6,015 bases of DNA from an uncultured Flavobacteriia bacterium (GTDB taxonomy: Bacteria; Bacteroidota; Bacteroidia; Flavobacteriales; Flavobacteriaceae): the NCBI GenBank assembly GCA_946482495.1, contig CAMLRV010000146.1, positions 1 through 6,015 of the forward strand, given 5' to 3'. Position 1 is the stretch's first letter. Each line of letters begins with the position of its first letter. The notes below the pieces were generated by a model. That model did not search any database, was not told the DNA's origin, and saw nothing but the letters and a program-made list of their open reading frames with translations. Shown one piece after another: positions 1 through 5,790 of the stretch. The position numbers were made by a program, and so were the translations under genes.

Positions 1-1
1 G

Positions 2-127
2 GGTGGCTTTTTGGTGAAACCAATTGAAGTTGAATTTTGGCAAGGAAGAGCCAACCGATTACATGATAGAATTCGATACAAAATTGAACCTGATTTTAGT
101 TGGAAAATAGAAAGATTATCTCCTTGA
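2..127 (+). CDS. pdxH: Pyridoxamine 5'-phosphate oxidase, C-terminal fragment (cut by window start)
   Basis: The frame opens before the window and ends at TGA 125-127, leaving 41 residues. PdxH is an FMN-dependent cytosolic enzyme that oxidises pyridoxine or pyridoxamine 5'-phosphate to pyridoxal 5'-phosphate, the last step of vitamin B6 cofactor synthesis and salvage. The visible part carries the family's C-terminal signature: GG-F near the start, then [15 protein letters not shown] (about residues 10-24 of the fragment), a Trp-Lys-Ile stretch and the terminal ERLSP. The R-x-N-R-L-H-D-R segment is the conserved substrate and FMN contact region known for this family, and the terminal R-L-(S/A)-P is typical. 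The fragment shows no frameshift, so the gene is presumably intact upstream. A hairpin terminator follows 25 bases after the stop, so it probably ends its transcription unit. Confidence 0.95.
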   Translation, partial: GGFLVKPIEVEFWQGRANRLHDRIRYKIEPDFSWKIERLSP

Positions 128-152
128 TATTCAAATAGATAGAAAAAATCCT

Positions 153-183
153 AATCTCAAGTATACTGCTTGAGATTTTTTTT
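153..183 (+). terminator. Rho-independent terminator of pdxH
   Basis: The 9-bp arms AATCTCAAG (153-161) and CTTGAGATT (169-177) are perfectly complementary around a 7-base loop. A run of eight T residues (176-183) follows and overlaps the end of the stem. The A-run at 143-148 on the other side gives some potential to act on the minus strand too, but no minus-strand gene ends here. Confidence 0.88.
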
Positions 184-228
184 GTGTTTTTACTTACAAA
201 AAACGTAACTATCTGACTTTTAAGTAGT

Positions 229-255
229 TGAAATGTTAAAATTTAGTGCATTTCA
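229..255. repeat. Spaced inverted repeat upstream of the CAP gene promoter (possible operator)
   Basis: TGAAATG (229-235) and CATTTCA (249-255) are perfect 7-bp inverted arms separated by 13 bases, so the arm centres are 20 bp apart, about two helical turns. The right arm ends nine bases before the -33 element of the promoter at 265-295. The position and spacing suit a dimeric activator site. However, 7-bp AT-rich arms can arise by chance in sequence of this composition, and no regulator family is recognised. Confidence 0.25.
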
Positions 256-264
256 TCGATTTTT

Positions 265-295
265 TTTGCAGTTAATCCAAAAAGTGATACATTTG
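265..295 (+). promoter_or_regulatory. Bacteroidota-type promoter for the CAP lipoprotein gene
   Basis: TTTG at 265-268 (-33 element) and TACATTTG at 288-295 (a full match to the -7 consensus TAnnTTTG) are separated by 19 bp, within the spacing known for the primary sigma factor of Flavobacterium and Bacteroides. Transcription would start near 302, giving a leader of about 25 bases before the ATG at 327. It is the only full TAnnTTTG that I see in the 128-326 gap. Confidence 0.75.
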
Positions 296-326
296 TCCTG
301 TAAATCAATCACTTAATCGGATAATT

Positions 327-830
327 ATGAAAACAACAACAATTTTTAGAAGTTTATTAGTTTTAATTTTTTCTATCACTTTAGTATCATGTTCGCCAGA
401 AGATGCACCTGAAGCTGCAAATTCTCAACCAACAATTGAATTAAAAAATTATACTCATTCAACTTTTGAAATTGAATTATTAGATTTAGTAAATCAAGAT
501 AGAGTTAGTAAAGGTTTAAATGCCTTAACACTTATAAATGAAGTTTCTTATGTAGCTTCAACTCATGATGATTACATGATTAATGCAGGTGCAATTAGCC
601 ATGATAATTTTGACAGCAGAGTAACATCAATTAAAAATGGACTTGGAGCACTTTCTGTAACTGAAAATGTAGCTGCTGGTTATAATACTGCTGCTGCAAC
701 ATTAGCTGCATGGAATGCTAGTCCAACACATAAAGCAAATTTAGAAGGAAATCATACTCATTTTGGATTATCAGTTAAAGCTGATGCCAATGGTAAAAAA
801 TATTATACTTTATTATTTATCAGAAAATAA
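327..830 (+). CDS. CAP-domain (SCP/YkwD-like) lipoprotein
   Basis: This is a 167-residue secreted lipoprotein. Residues 1-22 form a lipoprotein signal peptide: K2, R8, a hydrophobic stretch at 10-20, and the lipobox LVSC with lipidated Cys22. The sequence after the cysteine is SPEDAPE. An acidic cluster just after Cys resembles the lipoprotein export signals that send Bacteroidota lipoproteins to the cell surface, so outer-leaflet display is possible (inference). Residues 46-165 are a bacterial CAP domain. It has an N-terminal helix ELLDLVNQDRVSKGLNAL (50-67), SHDNF (91-95), TENVAAG (112-118), W129 with SPTHKANLEG (132-141), and a C-terminal strand KYYTLLFIRK. The candidate cavity residues of the family are His92, Glu113 and His135. 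The biochemical role of bacterial CAP proteins is largely unknown; protease, lipid-binding and adhesion roles have been proposed for relatives. The gene is monocistronic, with its own promoter at 265-295 and a terminator at 868-903. Its length is normal for a minimal single-domain member. Confidence 0.9.
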   Translation: MKTTTIFRSLLVLIFSITLVSCSPEDAPEAANSQPTIELKNYTHSTFEIELLDLVNQDRVSKGLNALTLINEVSYVASTHDDYMINAGAISHDNFDSRVTSIKNGLGALSVTENVAAGYNTAAATLAAWNASPTHKANLEGNHTHFGLSVKADANGKKYYTLLFIRK

Positions 831-867
831 TAGGCATAATAAATTGTTTAGTTTTTAGTTATAATGC

Positions 868-903
868 AAAAAGCCAGTTACTTCCCCAAGTATCTGGCTT
901 TTT
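868..903. terminator. Bidirectional compound-hairpin terminator between convergent genes
   Basis: The outer arms AAAAAGCCAG (868-877) and CTGGCTTTTT (894-903) pair perfectly. Inside them, one T-T mismatch (878/893) is followed by a second perfect stem, TACTT (879-883) with AAGTA (888-892), closed by a CCCC loop. In total 15 of 16 positions pair. On the plus strand T-rich sequence continues (TTTTTATTTTATT), terminating the CAP gene 37 bases after its stop. On the minus strand the A-run at 868-872 supplies a T-run, and the hairpin begins three bases after the rsmD stop. Confidence 0.92.
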
Positions 904-906
904 ATT

Positions 907-1509
907 TTATTCAGATTCTGAATCATCATCTTCATCGTCATCAATTATATCATCAATTTCATCTTCGTCACTTAATAATTCAAAGAAAGTAAATGTAGTA
1001 CCACCATAAGTTCTAGCAAACGAAAAATTATCTAAATGTTCAAGCTTAGTATCTTTAGAATGTTCAATGACTAACATTCCTTCTTCATCTAAAATTTCAT
1101 TCTCAAAAATTAAAGCCGGAATTCTTTCAAAATCCTTTTGGTCAATATGATATGGTGGGTCAGCAAAAACAATATCGTAACTACTTCTATGTTTCTCTAA
1201 GAATTTAAAAACATCACTTTTAATAGGTGAAATATCAAAATCAAATTCTGCAGCTGTTTTTTTGATGTAATTAACACAACCAAAATCGGCATCAACAGCA
1301 ACAATTGGAGTGGCACCACGTGAAGCAAATTCGTAAGCAATATTTCCAGTTCCAGAAAATAAATCTAAAATTTTAAGTTCACCAAAATTGAAATGATTGT
1401 TCAAAATATTAAACAAAGCTTCTTTTGCCATATCAGTTGTAGGCCTAACTGGCAAATTTTTAGGAGCTTGTAATCTTCGTCCTTTATATTTTCCTGAAAT
1501 TATTCTCAT
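907..1509 (-). CDS. rsmD: 16S rRNA (guanine(966)-N(2))-methyltransferase RsmD, with acidic C-terminal tail
   Basis: RsmD transfers a methyl group from S-adenosylmethionine to N2 of G966 of 16S rRNA (E. coli numbering) during assembly of the small ribosomal subunit in the cytoplasm. The 200-residue protein shows the family layout. The N-terminus is MRIISGKYKGRRLQAP, followed by RPTTDMAKEALFNIL (22-36). The SAM-binding motif I is DLFSGTGN (49-56), with an acidic motif II residue in AVDAD (71-75; D73 is the likely ribose-contacting residue). The catalytic (D/N)PPY motif is DPPY (117-120). The usual family end is reached at about residue 180 (FTFFELLS). A 20-residue tail (181-200) follows, with 15 Asp or Glu residues; it is not part of the methyltransferase fold. 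The start codon overlaps the DUF3822 stop as ATGA (1509-1506), so translation is probably coupled. Transcription presumably begins at the promoter near 2327-2334. The gene ends at the hairpin at 868-903. Confidence 0.95.
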   Translation of the reverse strand: MRIISGKYKGRRLQAPKNLPVRPTTDMAKEALFNILNNHFNFGELKILDLFSGTGNIAYEFASRGATPIVAVDADFGCVNYIKKTAAEFDFDISPIKSDVFKFLEKHRSSYDIVFADPPYHIDQKDFERIPALIFENEILDEEGMLVIEHSKDTKLEHLDNFSFARTYGGTTFTFFELLSDEDEIDDIIDDDEDDDSESE

Positions 1510-2309
1510 GAGTGAAATAAAATAAAATGCTTTAATAAATCTTTTTCTTCCACATTAAAGCCCGATTTTAAATGCGAAACATCTAATAAACTACAATTTC
1601 TAATATATTTATAAGCAATTTTAAATGCATCATCTTCTTCAGAAATATCTCCAATAAACTGAACTGGAACTGTTTCCGGATTCAGTTGTAATTGCTCATA
1701 AGTAAATAACAAATAATAAATGAAGTCTTCTAAAGTTTTGTAAATAAATGTATTAAACAACAATAAATGTTTGTTTTTGGTCACTACAATTTCAAATCTA
1801 TCATTTTGAAAATGCACCCAAACTTGTTTCGCATCATTATTTTTAGAAAAATCCAATGCTTTTTTGACAAATATCGAATTACAATTTTTATAATCAAATG
1901 TATCGTAATGATCTAATAAATAGTTGTTTATATTCGTATATGGAATAAAAACATTGTTTAAATCATATGTATCTAAATAATCGTAAGCAAAATAATCGGT
2001 TTCGAAAACTTTTGAATTATACTGTAAATAACTTCCTAAATAATTCGGATCAAATAGGGAAGAAGGTACAAAAGTGTTCAAATTAGAATTGTGTAAAACC
2101 AGTACATCATCATATTTTTCATCCAAAATTGGGTTTTCCACAAATATCTTCCACAATTCTTCTTCCATCACATTAGTTGAATTAATGGAATACGATTTAT
2201 GTGTAATTACCTTATTAGAAATCAAATCAATAACACAAAAAGAGAAATTGCTATTTGCAACTTCAAAGCATAATTTTTTATATGTTTTTTGAGTAATATC
2301 TTGATGCAT
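1506..2309 (-). CDS. DUF3822 family protein, first gene of the rsmD operon
   Basis: This protein of unknown function belongs to the Bacteroidota-specific family DUF3822, recognised from its sequence pattern and its place directly upstream of rsmD. From memory, a structure of a Bacteroides member was described as having an actin-like ATPase (ASKHA) fold; I could not check this. With the start at 2309 it has 267 residues. The N-terminus is MHQDITQKTYKKLCFEV. A beta-hairpin pattern FSFCVIDLISNKVI (22-35) resembles the first strands of ASKHA folds. TFVPSSLFDP lies at about 79-88. A second half (about 162-222) repeats the strand pattern, from VWVHFQNDRFEIVV to VQFIGDI. The frame can be extended to an ATG at 2363, but a full-match promoter -7 box (2327-2334) lies inside that extension. 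Family members, as I recall them, begin near the (D/N)IT-KxYKKL segment, so 2309 is preferred. No signal peptide or membrane segment is seen. Confidence 0.82.
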   Translation of the reverse strand: MHQDITQKTYKKLCFEVANSNFSFCVIDLISNKVITHKSYSINSTNVMEEELWKIFVENPILDEKYDDVLVLHNSNLNTFVPSSLFDPNYLGSYLQYNSKVFETDYFAYDYLDTYDLNNVFIPYTNINNYLLDHYDTFDYKNCNSIFVKKALDFSKNNDAKQVWVHFQNDRFEIVVTKNKHLLLFNTFIYKTLEDFIYYLLFTYEQLQLNPETVPVQFIGDISEEDDAFKIAYKYIRNCSLLDVSHLKSGFNVEEKDLLKHFILFHS

Positions 2310-2326
2310 CTTTTCTATTTGAATGA

Positions 2327-2334
2327 CAAATTTA
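2327..2334 (-). promoter_or_regulatory. Promoter -7 element for the DUF3822-rsmD operon
   Basis: Read on the minus strand this is TAAATTTG, a full match to the Bacteroidota -7 consensus TAnnTTTG. It would start transcription near 2320, about 11 bases before the ATG at 2309-2307 and beyond the alternative ATG at 2363. The -33 element is unclear: the nearest TTTG on this strand (2364-2361) is 26 bp away, longer than usual, so strength cannot be judged. Confidence 0.55.
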
Positions 2335-2389
2335 CATTTTTTGAGAGAATTTAAAACCTTCAAACCAAATTATATTTAAAAATCCTTGC

Positions 2390-2397
2390 TATATTTG
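2390..2397 (+). promoter_or_regulatory. Promoter -7 element for the helicase gene
   Basis: TATATTTG fully matches TAnnTTTG and lies 21 bases before the ATG at 2419, predicting a leader of about 15 bases. No TTG or TTTG is present at the usual 17-23 bp upstream, so the -33 region is weak. It is the divergent partner of the minus-strand box at 2327-2334; 55 bases separate the two. Confidence 0.55.
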
Positions 2398-2418
2398 AGG
2401 TTCATAAATAAAAACTTC

Positions 2419-3837
2419 ATGTCACCATCGCAATTTTATAAAATTTTAATGGATAATTTCCCTTTTGAGCCAACGGCAAATCAGGATATTTTCTTTCAAA
2501 AAATTGCAGGTTACATTTTACATTCTAAAGAAGATTTATTTGTTTTAAAAGGGTATGCTGGAACTGGAAAAACAACTGTTATTTCTACATTAGTTAATCA
2601 GTTAAATTCAGCAAACAAAAAAGCCGTTATGTTAGCTCCAACTGGTCGTGCCGCGAAAGTGATGTCGGCTTATTCTGAAAAACCAGCTTTCACCATTCAC
2701 AAACGTATTTATTTTCCAAAAAAGAATAAAAATGGTGGAATGGGTTTTGTGATGCAAGCCAATAAATTTAAAGATACGATTTTTATTGTGGATGAATCGT
2801 CCATGATTTCAGACCAATCTAACGAAACAAGTTTATATGAAAATGGTTCTTTATTGGACGATTTATTGTTTTATGTAGATGCTGGACAGAATTGCAAATT
2901 GATTTTGGTTGGTGATACTGCTCAGTTACCACCAGTAAATTCAGATATTAGTCCGGCTTTAGATATTCATTCTTTAAATGTGCATTACGATAAAGAAGTG
3001 GTGCATATAGAACTCGACGAAGTAATGCGACAAGCTGTAAATTCTGGAATATTATATAATGCTACTGAATTACGAGAATTACTAAAATCGCATTTTGTTG
3101 ATGATTTTAAATTCAGTTTGAAACGTTTTAAAGATATTGTCCGATTAGAAGATGGTTATGATATTGAAGACGCTATACATCAATCGTATCGAAATTATAG
3201 TACAGAAGATACCGCTTTTATTGTGCGTTCGAACAAAAGAGCTAATCAATACAATCAACAAATTAGAAATCGAATTTTAGGTAGAGAAAGTGAATTGTCT
3301 GCTGGTGATTTATTAATGGTAGTGAAGAACAATTATTTTTGGTTAAATGAAACTTCACAAGCTGGTTTTATTGCCAATGGCGATATTATTGAAGTACTGA
3401 AAATTAGAAATATTCAGGAATTATACGGATTCAAATTTGCAAATGTTACCATCAGAATGATTGATTATCCGAATGAACCTTCATTTGAAACGGTTTTACT
3501 TTTAGATACAATTGAAAGCGAATCACCTTCTTTAACATACGAAGAATCTAACTTATTATACCAGGAAGTTTCTAAAGATTATGAAGATGAAATTCATAAA
3601 TATAAAAAGCTGTTAAAAGTTAAAAACAATCCCTATTTCAATGCATTGCAAGTCAAGTTTTCTTATGCGATTACTTGTCATAAATCGCAAGGCGGACAGT
3701 GGAGTAGTGTGTTTGTAGAAAAACCATATTTACCAAATGGAATAAATAGAGATTACATTCGTTGGCTATATACAGCTATTACCAGAGCACAAGAAAAGCT
3801 ATATTTAATTGGATTTAAAGATGAAGATTATGAGTAA
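2419..3837 (+). CDS. RecD/Pif1-type superfamily 1 DNA helicase (AAA family ATPase)
   Basis: This is a 472-residue ATP-dependent helicase of the SF1B (RecD/Pif1-like, 5'-3') type, presumably acting on DNA in replication or repair. Motifs, numbered from M at 2419: Walker A GYAGTGKTT (45-53, K51), motif Ia LAPTGRAA (72-79), Walker B VDES (124-127), motif III GDTAQLPPV (165-173), and motif IV LDEVMRQ (199-205, arginine R204). The C-terminal UvrD-like domain has YAITCHKSQGGQW (416-428) and YTAITRA (451-457, with the motif VI arginine R456). All catalytic residues are present. It is much shorter than RecD2 or exonuclease V alpha chains and lacks their N-terminal extension, as is usual for the stand-alone Bacteroidota form often annotated as RecD-like. 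The frame can be extended to TTG 2386, but that contains the -7 box, so ATG 2419 is preferred. A later in-frame ATG at 2452 would remove conserved-looking N-terminal sequence. Substrate and pathway are not shown by the sequence. It is divergent from DUF3822-rsmD. Confidence 0.92.
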   Translation: MSPSQFYKILMDNFPFEPTANQDIFFQKIAGYILHSKEDLFVLKGYAGTGKTTVISTLVNQLNSANKKAVMLAPTGRAAKVMSAYSEKPAFTIHKRIYFPKKNKNGGMGFVMQANKFKDTIFIVDESSMISDQSNETSLYENGSLLDDLLFYVDAGQNCKLILVGDTAQLPPVNSDISPALDIHSLNVHYDKEVVHIELDEVMRQAVNSGILYNATELRELLKSHFVDDFKFSLKRFKDIVRLEDGYDIEDAIHQSYRNYSTEDTAFIVRSNKRANQYNQQIRNRILGRESELSAGDLLMVVKNNYFWLNETSQAGFIANGDIIEVLKIRNIQELYGFKFANVTIRMIDYPNEPSFETVLLLDTIESESPSLTYEESNLLYQEVSKDYEDEIHKYKKLLKVKNNPYFNALQVKFSYAITCHKSQGGQWSSVFVEKPYLPNGINRDYIRWLYTAITRAQEKLYLIGFKDEDYE

Positions 3838-3842
3838 ATTCT

Positions 3843-3850
3843 TATATTTA
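3843..3850 (+). promoter_or_regulatory. Weak candidate -7 element before the type IX secreted protein gene
   Basis: TATATTTA matches TAnnTTTG at all but the last base and lies 29 bases before the ATG at 3880. No -33 TTG is seen at proper spacing. The alternative is read-through from the helicase gene, since no terminator lies in the 42-base gap. Confidence 0.3.
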
Positions 3851-3879
3851 CATCAACTATAAAAAAACAACACACAACT

Positions 3880-5778
3880 ATGAAAAAAATTTATTCTAGC
3901 ATCGTATTACTATTTGCGATATTTTCTAATGCACAATTATTAAACGAAAATTTTGAAGGGAATGTATTCCCACCAACGGGTTGGACATATTTTGAAACTG
4001 GTTCTGGTGTAACCGTAAATTGGGCTCAAACTATAAATCCATTATTAGTTTGTGGAGGAAGTGGTAGTGCTTATCTTAATCGAGAAAATGTTTCAAATAA
4101 TACTTTAGCAATTGATTGGTTAGTAACACCTTTATTATCAGTTGCTTCTAACGGAAAATTATATTTTACTACAAAAACAATACAGGCTGGATTTCAAGGA
4201 AATATTTTTTCTGTTAAAGTCTCAACAACATCACAAACGGATCCAAATAGTTTCATAACAGTAGCAAGTTGGGACGAAAACACATTAACTACTACAGCAA
4301 ATAATTGTCAAGAAAAGATGGTAGATTTAAGTTCATATGATGGACAAAATGTATATATCGCTTTTGTTATGGAAAATGACAATGGAGATAGATGGATTTT
4401 GGATAATATCAGAATGTATGAAAATTCGATTCAGTCAATTGCATTTATTGATTTAAACAATAATGGGGTAAAAGATACTAATGAAACTTATTTTAATAAT
4501 GGTGACTTTCAAGTAAGTGTAAACAATGGTTCTACAATAAATTATGCTGGAACTAATGGAATTTTAAACCTTTTTCCACAAAATAGTACAGATGCACATA
4601 ATATATCTTATATAATACATCCCGAATATTCTGGATATTTTTCTTCTAACACAACTTATACTAATTTAAGTTCAGCACAATTAGGTAACGGTGCAATTTT
4701 AAATTTTCCAATTACAGTTACTAATCCATTTTCTGATGTAGGTATTAATTTATATACATCAAGATCACCAAGAGCAGGATTGAATTATTATAATGGATTT
4801 AGTTATAGAAATAATGGAACTGTAGTTGAAAATGGTGTGATACAATACACAAAACCAACCAATGTTTCAATAATTGATATTAGTGATATAAACGCGGTTC
4901 AAAATGCAACCGGATTTACTTTAAATTATTCCAATTTGCAACCTCAAGAAACAAGATATTTTGGAGTAAATATGCTTGTACCAACAATTCCAACAGTTCA
5001 AATAGGCGAAGCAGTAAATTCAAGTGTAACTATTAATACTACAAATACAGATATTTTTCCAAATAATAATAATTCAATTTTGAACAAAACGATAGTTGCT
5101 GCTTACGATCCAAATGATAAAAGTGAAAATCAGGGACCAACAATTGTAAAAGATAACTTTACAAATGAAGATTATTTGATATATACGATTCATTTTCAAA
5201 ATGAAGGAAACGCAAATACTTCTGTAGTTAGAGTAGAAGACTTTTTAGATGTAAAATTAAATCCAGCTACAGTTAGAATGATTGGTGCTAGTCATGATTA
5301 TGTAATGTCTATGCAAAATAATCACTTAGTTTGGAAATTTGACCCGATTTATTTAACGCCACAATCTGTAGATGAAGCTAATAGCCAAGGTTATATTACT
5401 TTCAAAGTAAAACCATTTCCAGGATATCAAATTGGAGATATTATTCCAAATACGGCATCAATTTATTTTGATACGAATCCAGCTATTGTTACAAATACAT
5501 TTCAAACAGAGTTTATAGCTGCCTTATCAAATGAAAGTTTTGGTTTAGATGCATTTACTATTTTTCCAAATCCGTCAAATGAGTTCATAAATATTTCAGT
5601 TGTACAGAATGAAAATCAAATGCAATCATTTGAAATTACTGATGTTCTAGGAAAGAAAGTGTTACAATCAAAATTTGAAAACAGAATTAATATTTCCAAT
5701 TTGAACCAAGGTGTTTATTTTATAACGCTAATTACAAAAGAGAATATTAAGATTACTAAAAAAATTATCAAAGAATAG
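3880..5778 (+). CDS. Type IX secreted protein with choice-of-anchor J/cleaved-adhesin-like domain and type A sorting domain
   Basis: This is a 632-residue exported protein. A Sec signal peptide (MKKIYSSIVLLFAIFSNA, 1-18) is followed by a likely mature start at Gln19. Residues about 20-180 look like a choice-of-anchor J/cleaved adhesin (jelly-roll) domain: LNENFEG (21-27), PPTGW (31-35), DWLVTPLLSV (79-88), and the closing WILDNIRMY (172-180). Its C58 and C143 are the only cysteines in the mature protein and could form a disulfide. Residues 191-202 (DLNNNGVKDTNE) fit a 12-residue EF-hand-like calcium loop and open a second beta domain. Residues about 285-400 are unassigned. Residues about 405-545 (AAYDPNDK start, YTIHFQNEGNA, PNTASIYFDTNPAI) match the DUF11-like/DUF7619 module common before sorting domains. 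Residues 557-632 are a type A T9SS C-terminal domain: IFPNPSNEFINI (561-572), DVLGKKVL, NLNQGVYFITL, and a Lys-rich end. That domain is normally removed during export and surface attachment. A surface or adhesive role is inference. Confidence 0.9.
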   Translation: MKKIYSSIVLLFAIFSNAQLLNENFEGNVFPPTGWTYFETGSGVTVNWAQTINPLLVCGGSGSAYLNRENVSNNTLAIDWLVTPLLSVASNGKLYFTTKTIQAGFQGNIFSVKVSTTSQTDPNSFITVASWDENTLTTTANNCQEKMVDLSSYDGQNVYIAFVMENDNGDRWILDNIRMYENSIQSIAFIDLNNNGVKDTNETYFNNGDFQVSVNNGSTINYAGTNGILNLFPQNSTDAHNISYIIHPEYSGYFSSNTTYTNLSSAQLGNGAILNFPITVTNPFSDVGINLYTSRSPRAGLNYYNGFSYRNNGTVVENGVIQYTKPTNVSIIDISDINAVQNATGFTLNYSNLQPQETRYFGVNMLVPTIPTVQIGEAVNSSVTINTTNTDIFPNNNNSILNKTIVAAYDPNDKSENQGPTIVKDNFTNEDYLIYTIHFQNEGNANTSVVRVEDFLDVKLNPATVRMIGASHDYVMSMQNNHLVWKFDPIYLTPQSVDEANSQGYITFKVKPFPGYQIGDIIPNTASIYFDTNPAIVTNTFQTEFIAALSNESFGLDAFTIFPNPSNEFINISVVQNENQMQSFEITDVLGKKVLQSKFENRINISNLNQGVYFITLITKENIKITKKIIKE

Positions 5779-5790
5779 TAAATTGCAACT

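Noticed and set aside
186..204. Second hairpin GTTTTT/AAAAAC after the pdxH terminator
   Set aside because: It has a single GC pair and only A-T pairs otherwise, with no following T-tract; expected by chance in such AT-rich DNA.
910..969. Triplet repeat tract considered as a CRISPR or tandem-repeat element
   Set aside because: It is in-frame coding sequence for the acidic tail of RsmD with irregular units, and no repeat-spacer structure exists.
2074..2292. A 72-codon plus-strand open frame
   Set aside because: It lies wholly inside the DUF3822 gene on the opposite strand, has no recognisable domain, and has no promoter or ribosome site; it is a shadow of the real gene.
2310..2363. N-terminal 18-residue extension of DUF3822 from ATG 2363
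   Set aside because: It contains a full-match -7 promoter box and is basic sequence that does not resemble the family N-terminus as I recall it; ATG 2309 is better supported.
2386..2418. TTG-initiated 11-residue extension of the helicase
   Set aside because: The codons include the TATATTTG promoter box, so they would lie before the transcript start; ATG 2419 is the better start.
3880..5778. Type IX protein considered as a toxin, protease or glycan-degrading enzyme
   Set aside because: No catalytic motif of a known enzyme family is visible; only beta-rich adhesin-like, DUF7619-like and sorting domains can be seen.
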